Below, piece by piece: positions 43,823 through 52,418 of a stretch of 56,517 nt of DNA. Below the pieces are notes generated by a model, which was not told where the DNA came from, did not search any database, and saw only the letters and a program-made list of their open reading frames with translations. Within the stretch, counting starts at the first letter, position 1; every line of letters begins with the position of its first letter. Position numbers and translations under genes: made by a program. The DNA is from Flavobacteriales bacterium UBA7612 (lineage in GTDB: Bacteria; Bacteroidota; Bacteroidia; Flavobacteriales; Weeksellaceae), in contig DLJQ01000013.1 of NCBI GenBank assembly GCA_002484335.1, positions 1-56,517 on the forward strand. Reading direction: 5' to 3'.

Positions 43823-44581
43823 ATGATCTTTTTTTATACACGCTACGAATTGCCATTAGCACAAAAATTTATAACAGGTAAATTAAAAAATGATACTGAA
43901 GAACAAAATTTCGAATTATACATTATAACTCCTGCAACAAAGTTTTTAGGTCTTTCTATGGGTGGTGGTTTAGTTAAGATATCTCGATTATACAATAGTA
44001 AAGGTGAATTAATTCATGCAAGAAAATATTCTCCAGAAATAAAAGAGGAAGTTAAACAACTAAAAAAGACCTGTAAAATACCGTATTTCAGATTATGGAA
44101 AGGTTACTTAATTATAGCTACTCTTACATTAATTGCTGCAATTATATTTGGGATTAATCGAAAAATAGAATCTAAAGCTTACTGTGATCAAAATGAAAAA
44201 TTAAATACTGCTCTATATAATCTAAAAGCTGGACAATTATATGGCGCTACATTTTTTACTGATGCGGAAGGAAATAGCATCAATGGTTTACCACAAGGTT
44301 GGGTAAAAATAGAAAAAATAGAAGGTGATACTATTTTTATGAAAAGATCTATAAACGTTGTGAACGATAAAGCGTTGTTTAAAATGGAAGATATCGAGTC
44401 TATTAAACCTGTTTCTGAAAATGATTGGAATCCTAAAGTAGAAAAAATTAATTATTCTTTATTAAAAGATAAGTTAGCAGACGAAAATAACACTAGTAAT
44501 GATAGATATGATCTTACTTATATAGGAGCTGATCATGATAAATATTCTGGTGTTACTATTTCTTTAAAAGGAGCTGAATAG
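43823..44581 (+). CDS. single-pass membrane protein of unknown family
   Basis: The 252-residue protein has a cytoplasmic-looking N-terminal part (about 1-90), one membrane helix (about 93-113, LIIATLTLIAAIIFGI) and an outer domain (about 115-250) with GATFFTDAEGNSINGLPQGWVKIEKIEGDTIFMKRS, which reads like a beta-rich domain. No family recognised. It is 42 bases after the small membrane gene and 10 before the next gene. Confidence 0.75.
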   Translation: MIFFYTRYELPLAQKFITGKLKNDTEEQNFELYIITPATKFLGLSMGGGLVKISRLYNSKGELIHARKYSPEIKEEVKQLKKTCKIPYFRLWKGYLIIATLTLIAAIIFGINRKIESKAYCDQNEKLNTALYNLKAGQLYGATFFTDAEGNSINGLPQGWVKIEKIEGDTIFMKRSINVVNDKALFKMEDIESIKPVSENDWNPKVEKINYSLLKDKLADENNTSNDRYDLTYIGADHDKYSGVTISLKGAE

Positions 44582-44591
44582 TTTATTCGTT

Positions 44592-45563
44592 ATGGGAAAG
44601 TTTTTTGGATATTTTTGGATAGTATTTATTTTGTATTTCATTTTTGCACATCCTGCAATTATTTATTACAATACAACATCATACGATCATCTCGAGCTTG
44701 TTGATGGTAAAAAAGCTTTAGCTTATCTGGGACTTAGTATTTTTCTTTGGACATCTGTTTTCTGTATAGCTTTTTATATGATTTATAAATATTCTTTTCA
44801 AACACAAAAGAATATTGCCTCAATTTTAAAATCAGGAAAAAGAATTCAGGCGAAAATCATCGAATCTAAATCGACTCCTTTAAAAACAAAAAGCTTTATC
44901 CATAAAAAAGTAATCCTAGAATTAGATAATTTTAATCAACAAAAAATTTGGCATTCAATGGAGATTAATGATTCTCGTCCCAACGAGAATCGTTTTGAAG
45001 AAGGGAATTGGATTTCTATCCTAGTTGACGAATCTTTCTCTAAAATGCCATATATAATTTTAGATGGAATCAAAAGTAAAGTAAATTATAAACTGTATTT
45101 TATATGGTTTATAGCTTTACTTGGAGTTATATATTATTATGCATTTAGTTATCAATTAGAAAATCATGGTTTTGGATGGAGATTTTTAAGTTTTGATCAT
45201 CCATTAATTATTTCCCCTCTTGTTATATTTTTTATATGCTTTATTTTTTGGTTAGTCTTTGTAAAACTAATGGGAAAAAATTCTTTTAGAAATAAAGAAT
45301 CGTTAGAATTAAAATTTAAAGGAGAGAAAACATTTGCTAAAATTTTAAGTGCAGAACAAACCGGAACATATATTAACAACCAACCACAAGTAAAATTTGA
45401 ATTGGAATATACCGACTCGTTAGGAAAAAAACAACATGCAACAATCAAAAAAATTGTTTTACTAACTGATTTAGTAAATATACATCAAAAGGAAAAAGAA
45501 ATATTCTATTCAACAAACAATCATCAAAATGTTGCATTTACAGATGATTTAAATGAAATCTAA
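44592..45563 (+). CDS. membrane protein with duplicated DUF3592-like beta domains
   Basis: The 323-residue protein has membrane helices at about 5-22, 50-72, 158-176 and 200-222. After each helix pair comes a similar beta-rich region (about 80-150 and 230-320), with KRIQAKIIESKST and KTFAKILSAEQTG as matching first strands. This pattern resembles DUF3592 proteins, whose role is unknown. It overlaps the next gene by 11 bases, so translation is probably coupled. Confidence 0.72.
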   Translation: MGKFFGYFWIVFILYFIFAHPAIIYYNTTSYDHLELVDGKKALAYLGLSIFLWTSVFCIAFYMIYKYSFQTQKNIASILKSGKRIQAKIIESKSTPLKTKSFIHKKVILELDNFNQQKIWHSMEINDSRPNENRFEEGNWISILVDESFSKMPYIILDGIKSKVNYKLYFIWFIALLGVIYYYAFSYQLENHGFGWRFLSFDHPLIISPLVIFFICFIFWLVFVKLMGKNSFRNKESLELKFKGEKTFAKILSAEQTGTYINNQPQVKFELEYTDSLGKKQHATIKKIVLLTDLVNIHQKEKEIFYSTNNHQNVAFTDDLNEI

Positions 45564-46197
45564 TCCCATGAAAAAGTTCACTTACATATTTTTATTCTCT
45601 TGTTCAGTAATAAGTATTTTCAATTCTTGTAAACAATTTAAAAATACGATAACAGATACGCTAACAGAAAAAAAATCATCGATAGAAAGCATTAATTCAC
45701 TTTCTAATAATAATGAAGAAAAAGAAATACCTTTTTTCAATAATTTAGAAGTTCTTAATCAAGCTGAAAATTCACTGAAAAATTTACCAGAATTTAAAGG
45801 TAAATCTATCTTTATTTATAAAAACATTTACTTTTATACTAACTATAGAATAATTCTGAAATTACAAAATCCTGATAATCCTTTATTTGTTGATGAATAC
45901 AAATATGAAAATGGTAAATGGGGAGAACCATCTCCTATTCGATTATCTAAAAATGATGATGTACAAAGTAATGTGATTAATCTGAATCGAATTCCATTTC
46001 GTAATGTTTCAAATGTTTATAATGCCTTACTAGAAAAACAAAAAGAAATTAATAGTAAAGCCTCTGATATAACAATTGATGCTCAGTATTATAACAATAA
46101 AATAAATTGGTATCCTACAAGAATTTCTAATGAACGTTATGAATATGAAATTAGGTTCAACGAAGACGGAACTTTAGAATCTTTTGAAATGCTATAA
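45553..46197 (+). CDS. lipoprotein of unknown function
   Basis: Either the ATG at 45553 or the one at 45568 may be the start; the latter gives MKKFTYIFLFSCSVISIFNSC, a lipoprotein signal with lipobox FNSC. The rest is soluble. The C-terminal part (WYPTRISNERYEYEIRFNEDGTLESFEML) looks like a beta-hairpin repeat unit. Last gene of the unknown operon; a strong terminator follows 3 bases after the stop. Confidence 0.72.
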   Translation: MKSNPMKKFTYIFLFSCSVISIFNSCKQFKNTITDTLTEKKSSIESINSLSNNNEEKEIPFFNNLEVLNQAENSLKNLPEFKGKSIFIYKNIYFYTNYRIILKLQNPDNPLFVDEYKYENGKWGEPSPIRLSKNDDVQSNVINLNRIPFRNVSNVYNALLEKQKEINSKASDITIDAQYYNNKINWYPTRISNERYEYEIRFNEDGTLESFEML

Positions 46198-46200
46198 AAA

Positions 46201-46232
46201 AAATCCAGATAATAAAATTATCTGGATTTTTT
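46201..46232 (+). terminator. terminator of the unknown four-gene operon
   Basis: AAATCCAGATAAT pairs perfectly with ATTATCTGGATTT (13 bp, AAA loop), followed by TTT and AT-rich sequence. Confidence 0.9.
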
Positions 46233-46340
46233 AATTAAAATAAGTTGTTTAAATTTTTATAACGAAGTGTTATTTAAACTATTTTTTTATAATTTCTAAT
46301 CATTGATTTTTAGTCTATAATTAATGATTAGTCTTTTATT

Positions 46341-46456
46341 TTGCAATAGTGATTGAAGTGGCATCCTTTTTAGATTGGTCATTGCATTTCGAATTCGCTT
46401 AATGACCAATCTAAAAAGATATAGCGAAAAAGCACGGTGCGAAGCAATTGCCCCAA
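46341..46456 (-). repeat. dispersed hairpin repeat, type 2 (copy C)
   Basis: It is the reverse complement of the sequence at 12066-12176 with scattered differences. It has a perfect 18-bp stem (46366-46383 and 46401-46418) around a 17-base loop. It ends TTGCCCC and points into the following gene pair. Confidence 0.8.
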
Positions 46457-46580
46457 AAATAGATATAAGATTTAAAACCGTTTTATCATCTATATAACTA
46501 TTAAAATATATTTCATCTACTTTTAAAGAAGCTAAGAATAACAACATGAAAAATTATAATCTCGTATATCAACTATTTGT

Positions 46581-47351
46581 TTAAAATAAGTTTGTTAGTA
46601 TAATATCAAATGCAACATAATTTACACCATAAGGATGGCTATCTCCAATTAAGTTATTCATATAGCCTATATTAAACTGAGCTGGAATATTCTCTGGCGA
46701 ATATGAATAGTAAAACGTAAATCGACTTTCTTTATACTTAAAGTCCGACCATTCATCATTTTTAGAATCATGTGCTGTTGCAAATAAACTCTCTGCACCA
46801 CCTATCAATTTATGTCTTTCATCTTCATCTAAATTATAGGTAACTTGTAATTTAAATCGACTTCTAAATTGCCAATCTTCCTCACTATTCTTAAAATCTT
46901 TTGTATAAAATCTACGTATATCTTGTCTTAGTGTAGGAGAAATTTTCCATTTATCTAATTTTAACTCATAATTTATTCGTCCATACACTCTAAATTCTTG
47001 TGTCACCTCTTTTATTTCTTCACCAAAATCATTTGTGTCATATTCATTTTGTCTTCTATAACTTAATGCAAAAGAATATTTCCAATTTTTATTTATCTTC
47101 TTATAAAACTCTTGGTTCAACACCCAAATCGCATTTTTAGACAAAGGATTATATTTTCCATCTACACTTTTACTTCCCCAACCAGTATATGTCATAGATT
47201 GCCATTTATCATTTATATCTTGCCTAACACCCAATGCAGACCATTGCACAACATCTGCTTTTCCCAATCCTGGAGGGCTTAATTGTGCATTTACATTCAA
47301 CGACAATACCAATAAGAATACTATATATTTTAACTCTTTCATTTTTTTCAA
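46581..47351 (-). CDS. DUF2490 outer-membrane-type protein
   Basis: The 256-residue protein has a signal peptide (FLLVLSLNVNAQ) and a run of amphipathic beta-strands rich in aromatic residues ending in ...DIILTNLF. LDKWKISPTLRQDIRRF and RSRFKLQVTY fit the DUF2490 family of small outer-membrane barrels. Function is unknown. It is 6 bases downstream of a second barrel-like gene, and the two are likely an operon. Both lie between facing hairpin repeats. Confidence 0.82.
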   Translation of the reverse strand: MKKMKELKYIVFLLVLSLNVNAQLSPPGLGKADVVQWSALGVRQDINDKWQSMTYTGWGSKSVDGKYNPLSKNAIWVLNQEFYKKINKNWKYSFALSYRRQNEYDTNDFGEEIKEVTQEFRVYGRINYELKLDKWKISPTLRQDIRRFYTKDFKNSEEDWQFRSRFKLQVTYNLDEDERHKLIGGAESLFATAHDSKNDEWSDFKYKESRFTFYYSYSPENIPAQFNIGYMNNLIGDSHPYGVNYVAFDIILTNLF

Positions 47352-47357
47352 AAACTA

Positions 47358-48164
47358 TTACAATTCATAAATTAGACGACCAAACAAACTAAAATTTTCT
47401 GAATGATGATTCACAGAAAAGCCATTCACCAAACCAACAGCTAGCTGTTCGTTCACTTTCAATTTTACTTCTGGATGTATCACCATAGAAAACTCATCAT
47501 GTTCCAAAGCCTCATTAAACTCTAACCCTACATAATGTCCCGTTCCTGGCAGATTGTAATAAATAGAAGAATTAAACTCCCAACGCATTCCCCATTCATC
47601 ATGTTCAAAAGATTCTTCCAAAATAGGAGAAAAGAACAGTAAAGTATGCCAATTATTCCCCCAACGTTTAGCAGCGATAAAAAAAGGATTATAATTAGTC
47701 CCGACGACTATTTGTTTATCGTTAAAATTTTTAAAATCATTAAAATCTAATATCTGAGAATAACCTACAGCCAAAGTTGTTTGTGATTTTTCTGAAACAT
47801 AAAAAGAATACTGAGATGAAAAACGAAGTGCTTCCAATTCATGATTCATTTTCTTTGCCTCGTTTTTTCTATTATTATAAAAAGAAAAATCAGCTTCAAC
47901 CTCTAGCCCCAATCTATCAACTGGTGCAAATTCATACTCCGTTAAATAAGTAAACTCGTTGTAGTTATTATTTTTAGAAAACTCCATTCCAACATTCAAT
48001 TCCTTTTCACCTTTTCTTGCTCCCAAATCTCTTACCAAATCCAAATACAATGGCTCTGCATGATGTACTTTTGGCAATTGTTTATTTTGTGCTTGTAATG
48101 TTATACCAGAAACAAAAAATAATAGAAATAGGAAATAAAAAAATCCTCTATTCATCTTTTTCAT
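47358..48164 (-). CDS. outer-membrane-like protein of unknown family
   Basis: The start at 48164 (MKKMNRGFFYFLFLLFFVSGITLQAQ) gives a signal peptide; the longer frame runs into the adjacent hairpin repeat and is rejected. The mature protein begins HHAEPLYLDLVRDLGARKGEKELNVGMEF and continues as alternating beta-strands with ...LFGRLIYEL at the end, typical of small outer-membrane barrels. The N-terminal motif recurs in flavobacterial homologues I remember, with no known function. First gene of the pair with DUF2490. Confidence 0.78.
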   Translation of the reverse strand: MKKMNRGFFYFLFLLFFVSGITLQAQNKQLPKVHHAEPLYLDLVRDLGARKGEKELNVGMEFSKNNNYNEFTYLTEYEFAPVDRLGLEVEADFSFYNNRKNEAKKMNHELEALRFSSQYSFYVSEKSQTTLAVGYSQILDFNDFKNFNDKQIVVGTNYNPFFIAAKRWGNNWHTLLFFSPILEESFEHDEWGMRWEFNSSIYYNLPGTGHYVGLEFNEALEHDEFSMVIHPEVKLKVNEQLAVGLVNGFSVNHHSENFSLFGRLIYEL

Positions 48165-48224
48165 GCAACAAAGTAACAAGACGAATATGGAAAGAATTGG
48201 GAATTTTATATTAGAACATTTTTT

Positions 48225-48333
48225 TGGGCAATCACTTCGTGCCGGGCTTTCCATTTCAATCTTTTACAAACAGACTTCGACTCCGCTCAGCCATCAGTTT
48301 GTAAAAGGATTTTCACTGCAATCCCTATTGCGA
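48225..48333 (+). repeat. dispersed hairpin repeat, type 1 (copy D)
   Basis: Reverse complement of copy A with few differences; stem CTTTTACAAAC/GTTTGTAAAAG at 48261-48271 and 48297-48307 around CTTCGACTCCGCTCAG. It overlaps the non-coding upstream part of the barrel gene's long frame. Confidence 0.82.
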
Positions 48334-48473
48334 ATTAAGAAGCCATTTTAAGTTGTGAGTTTTAAGTAATAAGTTTAATTATTAGAGATAAAAATTGAAA
48401 AACTATTTGATAAAATGCTAACTACTAAAAAAATAGGATTTTTTTAATAAAAATGTAGCTACTCTATAAAATA

Positions 48474-48503
48474 ACAAAAGGCAAAACAACGTTTGCCTTT
48501 TGT
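48474..48503 (-). terminator. terminator of RHS cassette 1
   Basis: ACAAAAGGCAAA pairs with TTTGCCTTTTGT (12 bp), then TATTTTAT on the minus strand. The same hairpin recurs after cassettes 2, 4 and 5. Confidence 0.8.
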
Positions 48504-48530
48504 GTTATTGTGAAAATATTTTGAATTTAC

Positions 48531-49058
48531 TTACCATTCGTAATGATCTTTCCAATGATTAAATGTCTTAATAGATTCTTTATCAAAGATAATTAAAAAT
48601 TTATCTACACTTCCTGTCTTATTGTACTCAGAGTAAGGATTAGTTAAAATATCTACTTTTAGAGTGTCATTTTCTATATTAGAAAAATAAACGAAAAGGT
48701 TTGGACCTTTATACTTTTTTAAATCTTTCGGTAAGGCTTGTCTGATGTCTTTATATTTATTTAGATTTCCTTCTGAATATTTTTTTGAAAATTCTTTCAG
48801 ACCATCTTCTTTATAAAGATTTTTTTGATTAAATCTACCGTCTTTCACGCTATATATATCTTTCATCAAATAAAATTTAATAAAGTGGTTACCATATTTT
48901 GCTTTCATATCATTAAGAAATTTATCTTTCTTCATAAAATGAGATATAGAATCATAAGCTTTATAATATTGTATTGGAATATGATTTGAAGATTCAGTAT
49001 GCACCTTACAATTGTAAAAAATGCAAATAATTGAAAAATAAATGATTATTTTTTTCAT
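48531..49058 (-). CDS. lipoprotein, probable immunity protein of RHS cassette 1
   Basis: The 175-residue protein has a lipoprotein signal with lipobox FYNC (MKKIIIYFSIICIFYNCK), then a soluble domain with no recognised family. Its start overlaps the end of the toxin gene by 4 bases, as expected for a toxin-immunity pair. A membrane-anchored partner suggests the toxin works in the periplasm. A terminator repeated in other cassettes follows. Confidence 0.72.
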   Translation of the reverse strand: MKKIIIYFSIICIFYNCKVHTESSNHIPIQYYKAYDSISHFMKKDKFLNDMKAKYGNHFIKFYLMKDIYSVKDGRFNQKNLYKEDGLKEFSKKYSEGNLNKYKDIRQALPKDLKKYKGPNLFVYFSNIENDTLKVDILTNPYSEYNKTGSVDKFLIIFDKESIKTFNHWKDHYEW

Positions 49059-49912
49059 TTTTTAGTTTTTATAAATAAGTGTTTAGATGGGTTTAAATTA
49101 TTTACAGAACCATTAGAACTAATAATGTTTAAAGATTTATTACTAAATGGATAATAATCATAGCCAGAACGAGTAATTGGAAAATAACTTTCACGTTGCC
49201 CAAAAGATTTATCAAACTTACCTGAAGCATCTAATTCTTTTCTAATAGTATTCATGAAATTAACATTGTCTCCTTTCTCTCCAAAACCAAAAGCAGGATC
49301 TGATAAATTATTTGATTTATGGCTAATTTCATGTAAAACAGTCATACCTGCTCCTAATGTTAAAGGATTTAAATTTTTACTTACACCTTCTTCAAAACCA
49401 GAAACTTGATTGGAATTTACAGAAATATTAGAAACATTAATCCCCATTTGATTAGAACTATCTCCTTCTGTTTTTTCTGAAATATTATAAGTATGATTTG
49501 TATAGTTAATTGCTCCCATTAACATATTTGCTGCAGTTTCACTTACTAAATCACCCGTAGAATTTTGATCATAATTTAATTTTCCATTATCATCAACATT
49601 AAGAGTTAACCCTGTTACTTCTTGTAATTGATTTACAATTTTATTCTGAAGTTCTTTACTGATATTTCCAAAGATGATATCATCAGGAGCCATTCCATCA
49701 GGATCAATAAAACGTATAGGGTTATTAAAAGCGTAGTTGTAAGGCGAGTGACGTCTCATTTTCTCCGCCAGCGGATCTACATTAAACCAACGGCCGATAG
49801 CAGAGTCGTAATTACGAGCACCGTAGTCGTAAAGATTAATATCTAGATCTGTTTGCAGTTCCACTACGTGCGGTATGTTCGTCAAAAACTTAATTAAAGC
49901 TTTTTTCTCCAT
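49055..49912 (-). CDS. displaced RHS C-terminal tip with zincin-like toxin domain (cassette 1)
   Basis: The start at 49912 (MEKKALIKFLTNIPHVV) is the first ATG that joins in frame to the RHS-core end ELQTDLDINLYDYGARNYDSAIGRWFNVDPLAE (about residues 18-50). A GMAPDD pre-toxin junction follows. The variable domain (about 75-285) has VLHEISHKSN (about 195), a HExxH zinc-peptidase motif. The RHS core upstream is only a fragment, out of frame, so the gene may be silent. A longer frame with GTG at 49969 reads into frame-shifted core and is unlikely. Confidence 0.75.
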   Translation of the reverse strand: MEKKALIKFLTNIPHVVELQTDLDINLYDYGARNYDSAIGRWFNVDPLAEKMRRHSPYNYAFNNPIRFIDPDGMAPDDIIFGNISKELQNKIVNQLQEVTGLTLNVDDNGKLNYDQNSTGDLVSETAANMLMGAINYTNHTYNISEKTEGDSSNQMGINVSNISVNSNQVSGFEEGVSKNLNPLTLGAGMTVLHEISHKSNNLSDPAFGFGEKGDNVNFMNTIRKELDASGKFDKSFGQRESYFPITRSGYDYYPFSNKSLNIISSNGSVNNLNPSKHLFIKTKK

Positions 49913-50112
49913 AATCATTGTATTTGTAATTATAATTTTTATTACCAATGGTAGTTGCTGTATAACCACTATGTTTTAAACCAAAAGGATAATAGTTGTT
50001 TTCTTCTAAACAAAACTAATCAAAGAACTTCTGTATAAAAATAAGAAAATAAAAATACTAACAACTAAAAAAATCAAAGACTTCTTTAATAAAAATGTAG
50101 TGACACTATAAA
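49759..50112. repeat. cassette repeat 1 (RHS-core fragment and spacer)
   Basis: On the minus strand this holds a conserved spacer, then a core fragment coding ENNYYPFGLKHSGYTATTIG and NKNYNYKYN. A short insertion with a stop follows, then ELQTDLDINLYDYGARNYDSAIGRW in another frame. The same unit recurs near 51.4, 53.1 and 54.8 kb. Confidence 0.85.
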
Positions 50113-50115
50113 ACA

Positions 50116-50146
50116 ACCAAAGGCAAAACAAACGTTTGCCTTTGGT
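50116..50146 (-). terminator. terminator of RHS cassette 2
   Basis: ACCAAAGGCAAA pairs with TTTGCCTTTGGT (12 bp). It lies 22 bases past the stop of the probable immunity gene. Confidence 0.8.
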
Positions 50147-50168
50147 GCTATTGTGAATTAATTTATTT

Positions 50169-50651
50169 CTAATATATAGAATATGAGTAACATGTATTCA
50201 ATATCTTTTCCTTTGAATCATCAAAAAAGATTAAAACAGATGTTTCTCCTTCTTTTCCTTGAAAAGAAACCTTTAAGAGATATGTATTTGTATCTATATC
50301 AAAGAAAAGATTATCTATTTCAATTTTCTTCAATCTTCTTCCTAAAAAAAAATTATTAATAATATTTTTTTTAACAATATAATGAGTGTATTTATTTGAA
50401 ATATTAATATTTTGATTTTTTTCTAATTGTTTAAAAGAAGAGAAATCATTCTCACAATCTATAAAAGTATCAAATAATCCATAGGAACTATTATATATAG
50501 ATTTAAAGCTTTCAAAATAATACCTGTCTTTTGGGTTTTCTTTTACTATTTTTTGTAAAATTTCATTTAATACTTTATCATAATATTGTGCATTTTGAGA
50601 GAATGAGACATTTACAATAAAGAAGAGAAAGAATGAAAAAAATATTTTCAT
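50169..50651 (-). CDS. secreted protein, probable immunity protein of RHS cassette 2
   Basis: The 160-residue protein has a signal peptide (MKIFFSFFLFFIVNVSFSQ) and no lipobox. The mature part is charged and soluble, with YYFESFKSIYNSSYGLFDTFIDCENDF. No family recognised. It follows the toxin gene by 5 bases and is followed by the repeated terminator, the same layout as its neighbours. Periplasmic location fits inhibition of a metallopeptidase toxin. Confidence 0.65.
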   Translation of the reverse strand: MKIFFSFFLFFIVNVSFSQNAQYYDKVLNEILQKIVKENPKDRYYFESFKSIYNSSYGLFDTFIDCENDFSSFKQLEKNQNINISNKYTHYIVKKNIINNFFLGRRLKKIEIDNLFFDIDTNTYLLKVSFQGKEGETSVLIFFDDSKEKILNTCYSYSIY

Positions 50652-50656
50652 AAATT

Positions 50657-51253
50657 TTATTTTTTATTATCTTGTTTTATTCTTTTTTCTACAGCTCTAT
50701 GCATTTGTCTATCAAATTTAGCCTTATTCATTATTGAGCCTTCCATAAATCCATTAGGTCTATCACCTGATTCACTACGTATATGACCTTGCCCTATAGC
50801 ATTTTTATTTCCAGAACCAATAGATCCATTACCTACACCTACACCTTTTAATATAGCTCCATAAATATCATCTGTAACTCCTCCAGAAGTAGCTCCATCT
50901 GACATTATTCCATTTTTATGACCAGAACCTAAAAGGTGTAAAATTTCATGAGCTCCTGCAAATACTCCTTCATCATTTTTTATTGCAGATTTTGTTCTGC
51001 TGGCTGAACCTCTAACAGACTTTCCTCTTACTAAAGCATCATCAGAATTTTGTGTAAATGAATTATTTATTTTACCAAAGGGATCATTATCACTTTTATT
51101 AGCTTTATTAGCACTTTTATTAGGTGTCTCGCTTTCTTCTGTAGTAATATTAAATCCTATTGAATAATTAGTAGCACTTTCTCCTTCTCCAACTTTCAAA
51201 ACAACACCTGTCTGTTCATTTAAATAAGTAGCTATTTCATTTAAAAGAGTCAT
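50657..51253 (-). CDS. displaced RHS toxin tip, metzincin-like metallopeptidase (cassette 2)
   Basis: The 198-residue frame contains AGAHEILHLLGSGHKNGIMSDG (about residues 103-124): the metzincin zinc motif HExxHxxGxxH plus a Met-turn-like GIM. It is a strong protease prediction. The frame is open upstream to 51529 without a start codon and in that part reads the RHS end AELQTDLDINLYDYGARNYDPAIGRWFNIDPLAE and FSPYVYAANVPTKFVDYDGRD. So the toxin is fused to an RHS tail that lacks a head; the ATG at 51253 would drop it. Confidence 0.75.
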   Translation of the reverse strand: MTLLNEIATYLNEQTGVVLKVGEGESATNYSIGFNITTEESETPNKSANKANKSDNDPFGKINNSFTQNSDDALVRGKSVRGSASRTKSAIKNDEGVFAGAHEILHLLGSGHKNGIMSDGATSGGVTDDIYGAILKGVGVGNGSIGSGNKNAIGQGHIRSESGDRPNGFMEGSIMNKAKFDRQMHRAVEKRIKQDNKK

Positions 51254-51400
51254 ATCTTTTTTATTAGCGTATACATGACCTATAATTGTAATTGTTTTTT
51301 TATCATGATCTATGGATACACCAAAATCTCTACCATCATAATCTACAAATTTTGTAGGAACATTTGCAGCATAAACATATGGAGAAAAATCAGGATATAG

Positions 51401-51760
51401 TTCCGCGAGCGGGTCAATATTAAACCAACGACCGATTGCAGGGTCGTAATTTCTGGCACCGTAATCGTAAAGATTAATATCTAAGTCTGTTTGTAACTCA
51501 GCACTGCGTGCGGTATGTTCGTCAAAAGCTTAATTAAAGCTTTTTTCTCCATAATCGTTATACTTGTAATTATAATTTTTATTACCAATAGTACTTGCTG
51601 TATACCCACTATGTTTTAATCCAAAAGGATAATAGTTGTTTTCTTCTAAACAAAACCAATCAAAAAACTTCTCTATAAAAATAAGAAAATAAAAATGCTA
51701 ACCACTAAGAAATTTAAAGATTTTTTTAATGAAAATGTAGCTTAGTTACTTTATAAAATA
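51401..51760. repeat. cassette repeat 2 (RHS-core fragment and spacer)
   Basis: Same unit as 49759-50112. Around 51530 the insertion carries a TAA stop in the frame that continues as AFDEHTARSAELQTD. Confidence 0.85.
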
Positions 51761-51789
51761 ACAAAAGCCCTCTAATTGGGGGTTTTTGT
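51761..51789 (-). terminator. terminator of RHS cassette 3
   Basis: ACAAAAGCCCTC pairs with GGGGGTTTTTGT (12 pairs with two G-T). Unlike the others it has a different core, so this cassette's spacer diverged. Confidence 0.65.
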
Positions 51790-51851
51790 GGTTTAAAATT
51801 ATTTATTTTAATAACTCACCAGCATGATGTTCACCATAGCTTGTGGTAATA

Positions 51852-52418
51852 CTACCCATTATTCATAAAAAACCCCTTACCTAAATAGTCATCAAAATAA
51901 TATGTATAATGATATTTATAATATATATATATAATTGATTCACATTCTTCTATATCTTTGTTTTTACATTCTAAAAAGTATTTGTTATTTCTTTGTATTG
52001 TATACTTATTTATAAAATCCTGTTTTGATAAATTGGAATATTCGGATTCTATCATATTAGACATTTTAAAAGTAAATATATCAGGATATTTACTTTTTAA
52101 TTCCATTTCATTATATACTATTTTAAAATTTAAAACTTTGTATATATCGCCTAAATTATTATTGTAAATAAGGTTATCTTTTTTAGTTATTGAAAAAAGT
52201 ATGTTCAACGGTATTTTAGCCAATTTATTATTTTCTAATAAAATATAATAATATTTACTATTGGTGTAATTAGAGTCGATATAATTTAATTCCTTTTCTA
52301 TATCTTTTTTTAAATAATCATAAGTAAAATAATCTTTTCTATTATTATTACATGAAATAATAAAAAAGTATAAAAAATAAGATATAATAATATTAAAATT
52401 GAATTTTTTTACCACCAT
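51852..52418 (-). CDS. lipoprotein, probable immunity protein of RHS cassette 3
   Basis: The 188-residue protein has a signal with lipobox IISC (about residue 23). The rest is soluble, tyrosine- and asparagine-rich, with no recognised family. Its start overlaps the end of the broken toxin reading frame (52393) by 26 bases. The gene itself is intact although its toxin is decayed. Confidence 0.68.
   Translation of the reverse strand: MVVKKFNFNIIISYFLYFFIISCNNNRKDYFTYDYLKKDIEKELNYIDSNYTNSKYYYILLENNKLAKIPLNILFSITKKDNLIYNNNLGDIYKVLNFKIVYNEMELKSKYPDIFTFKMSNMIESEYSNLSKQDFINKYTIQRNNKYFLECKNKDIEECESIIYIYYKYHYTYYFDDYLGKGFFMNNG

Noticed and set aside
46296..46547. 83-codon minus-strand frame
   Set aside because: It lies on the dispersed hairpin repeat (copy C); the reading is the typical translation of that repeat, not a conserved protein.
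48165..48254. Longer N-terminus of the outer-membrane-like gene
   Set aside because: It is encoded by repeat D; the internal start at 48164 gives a proper signal peptide.
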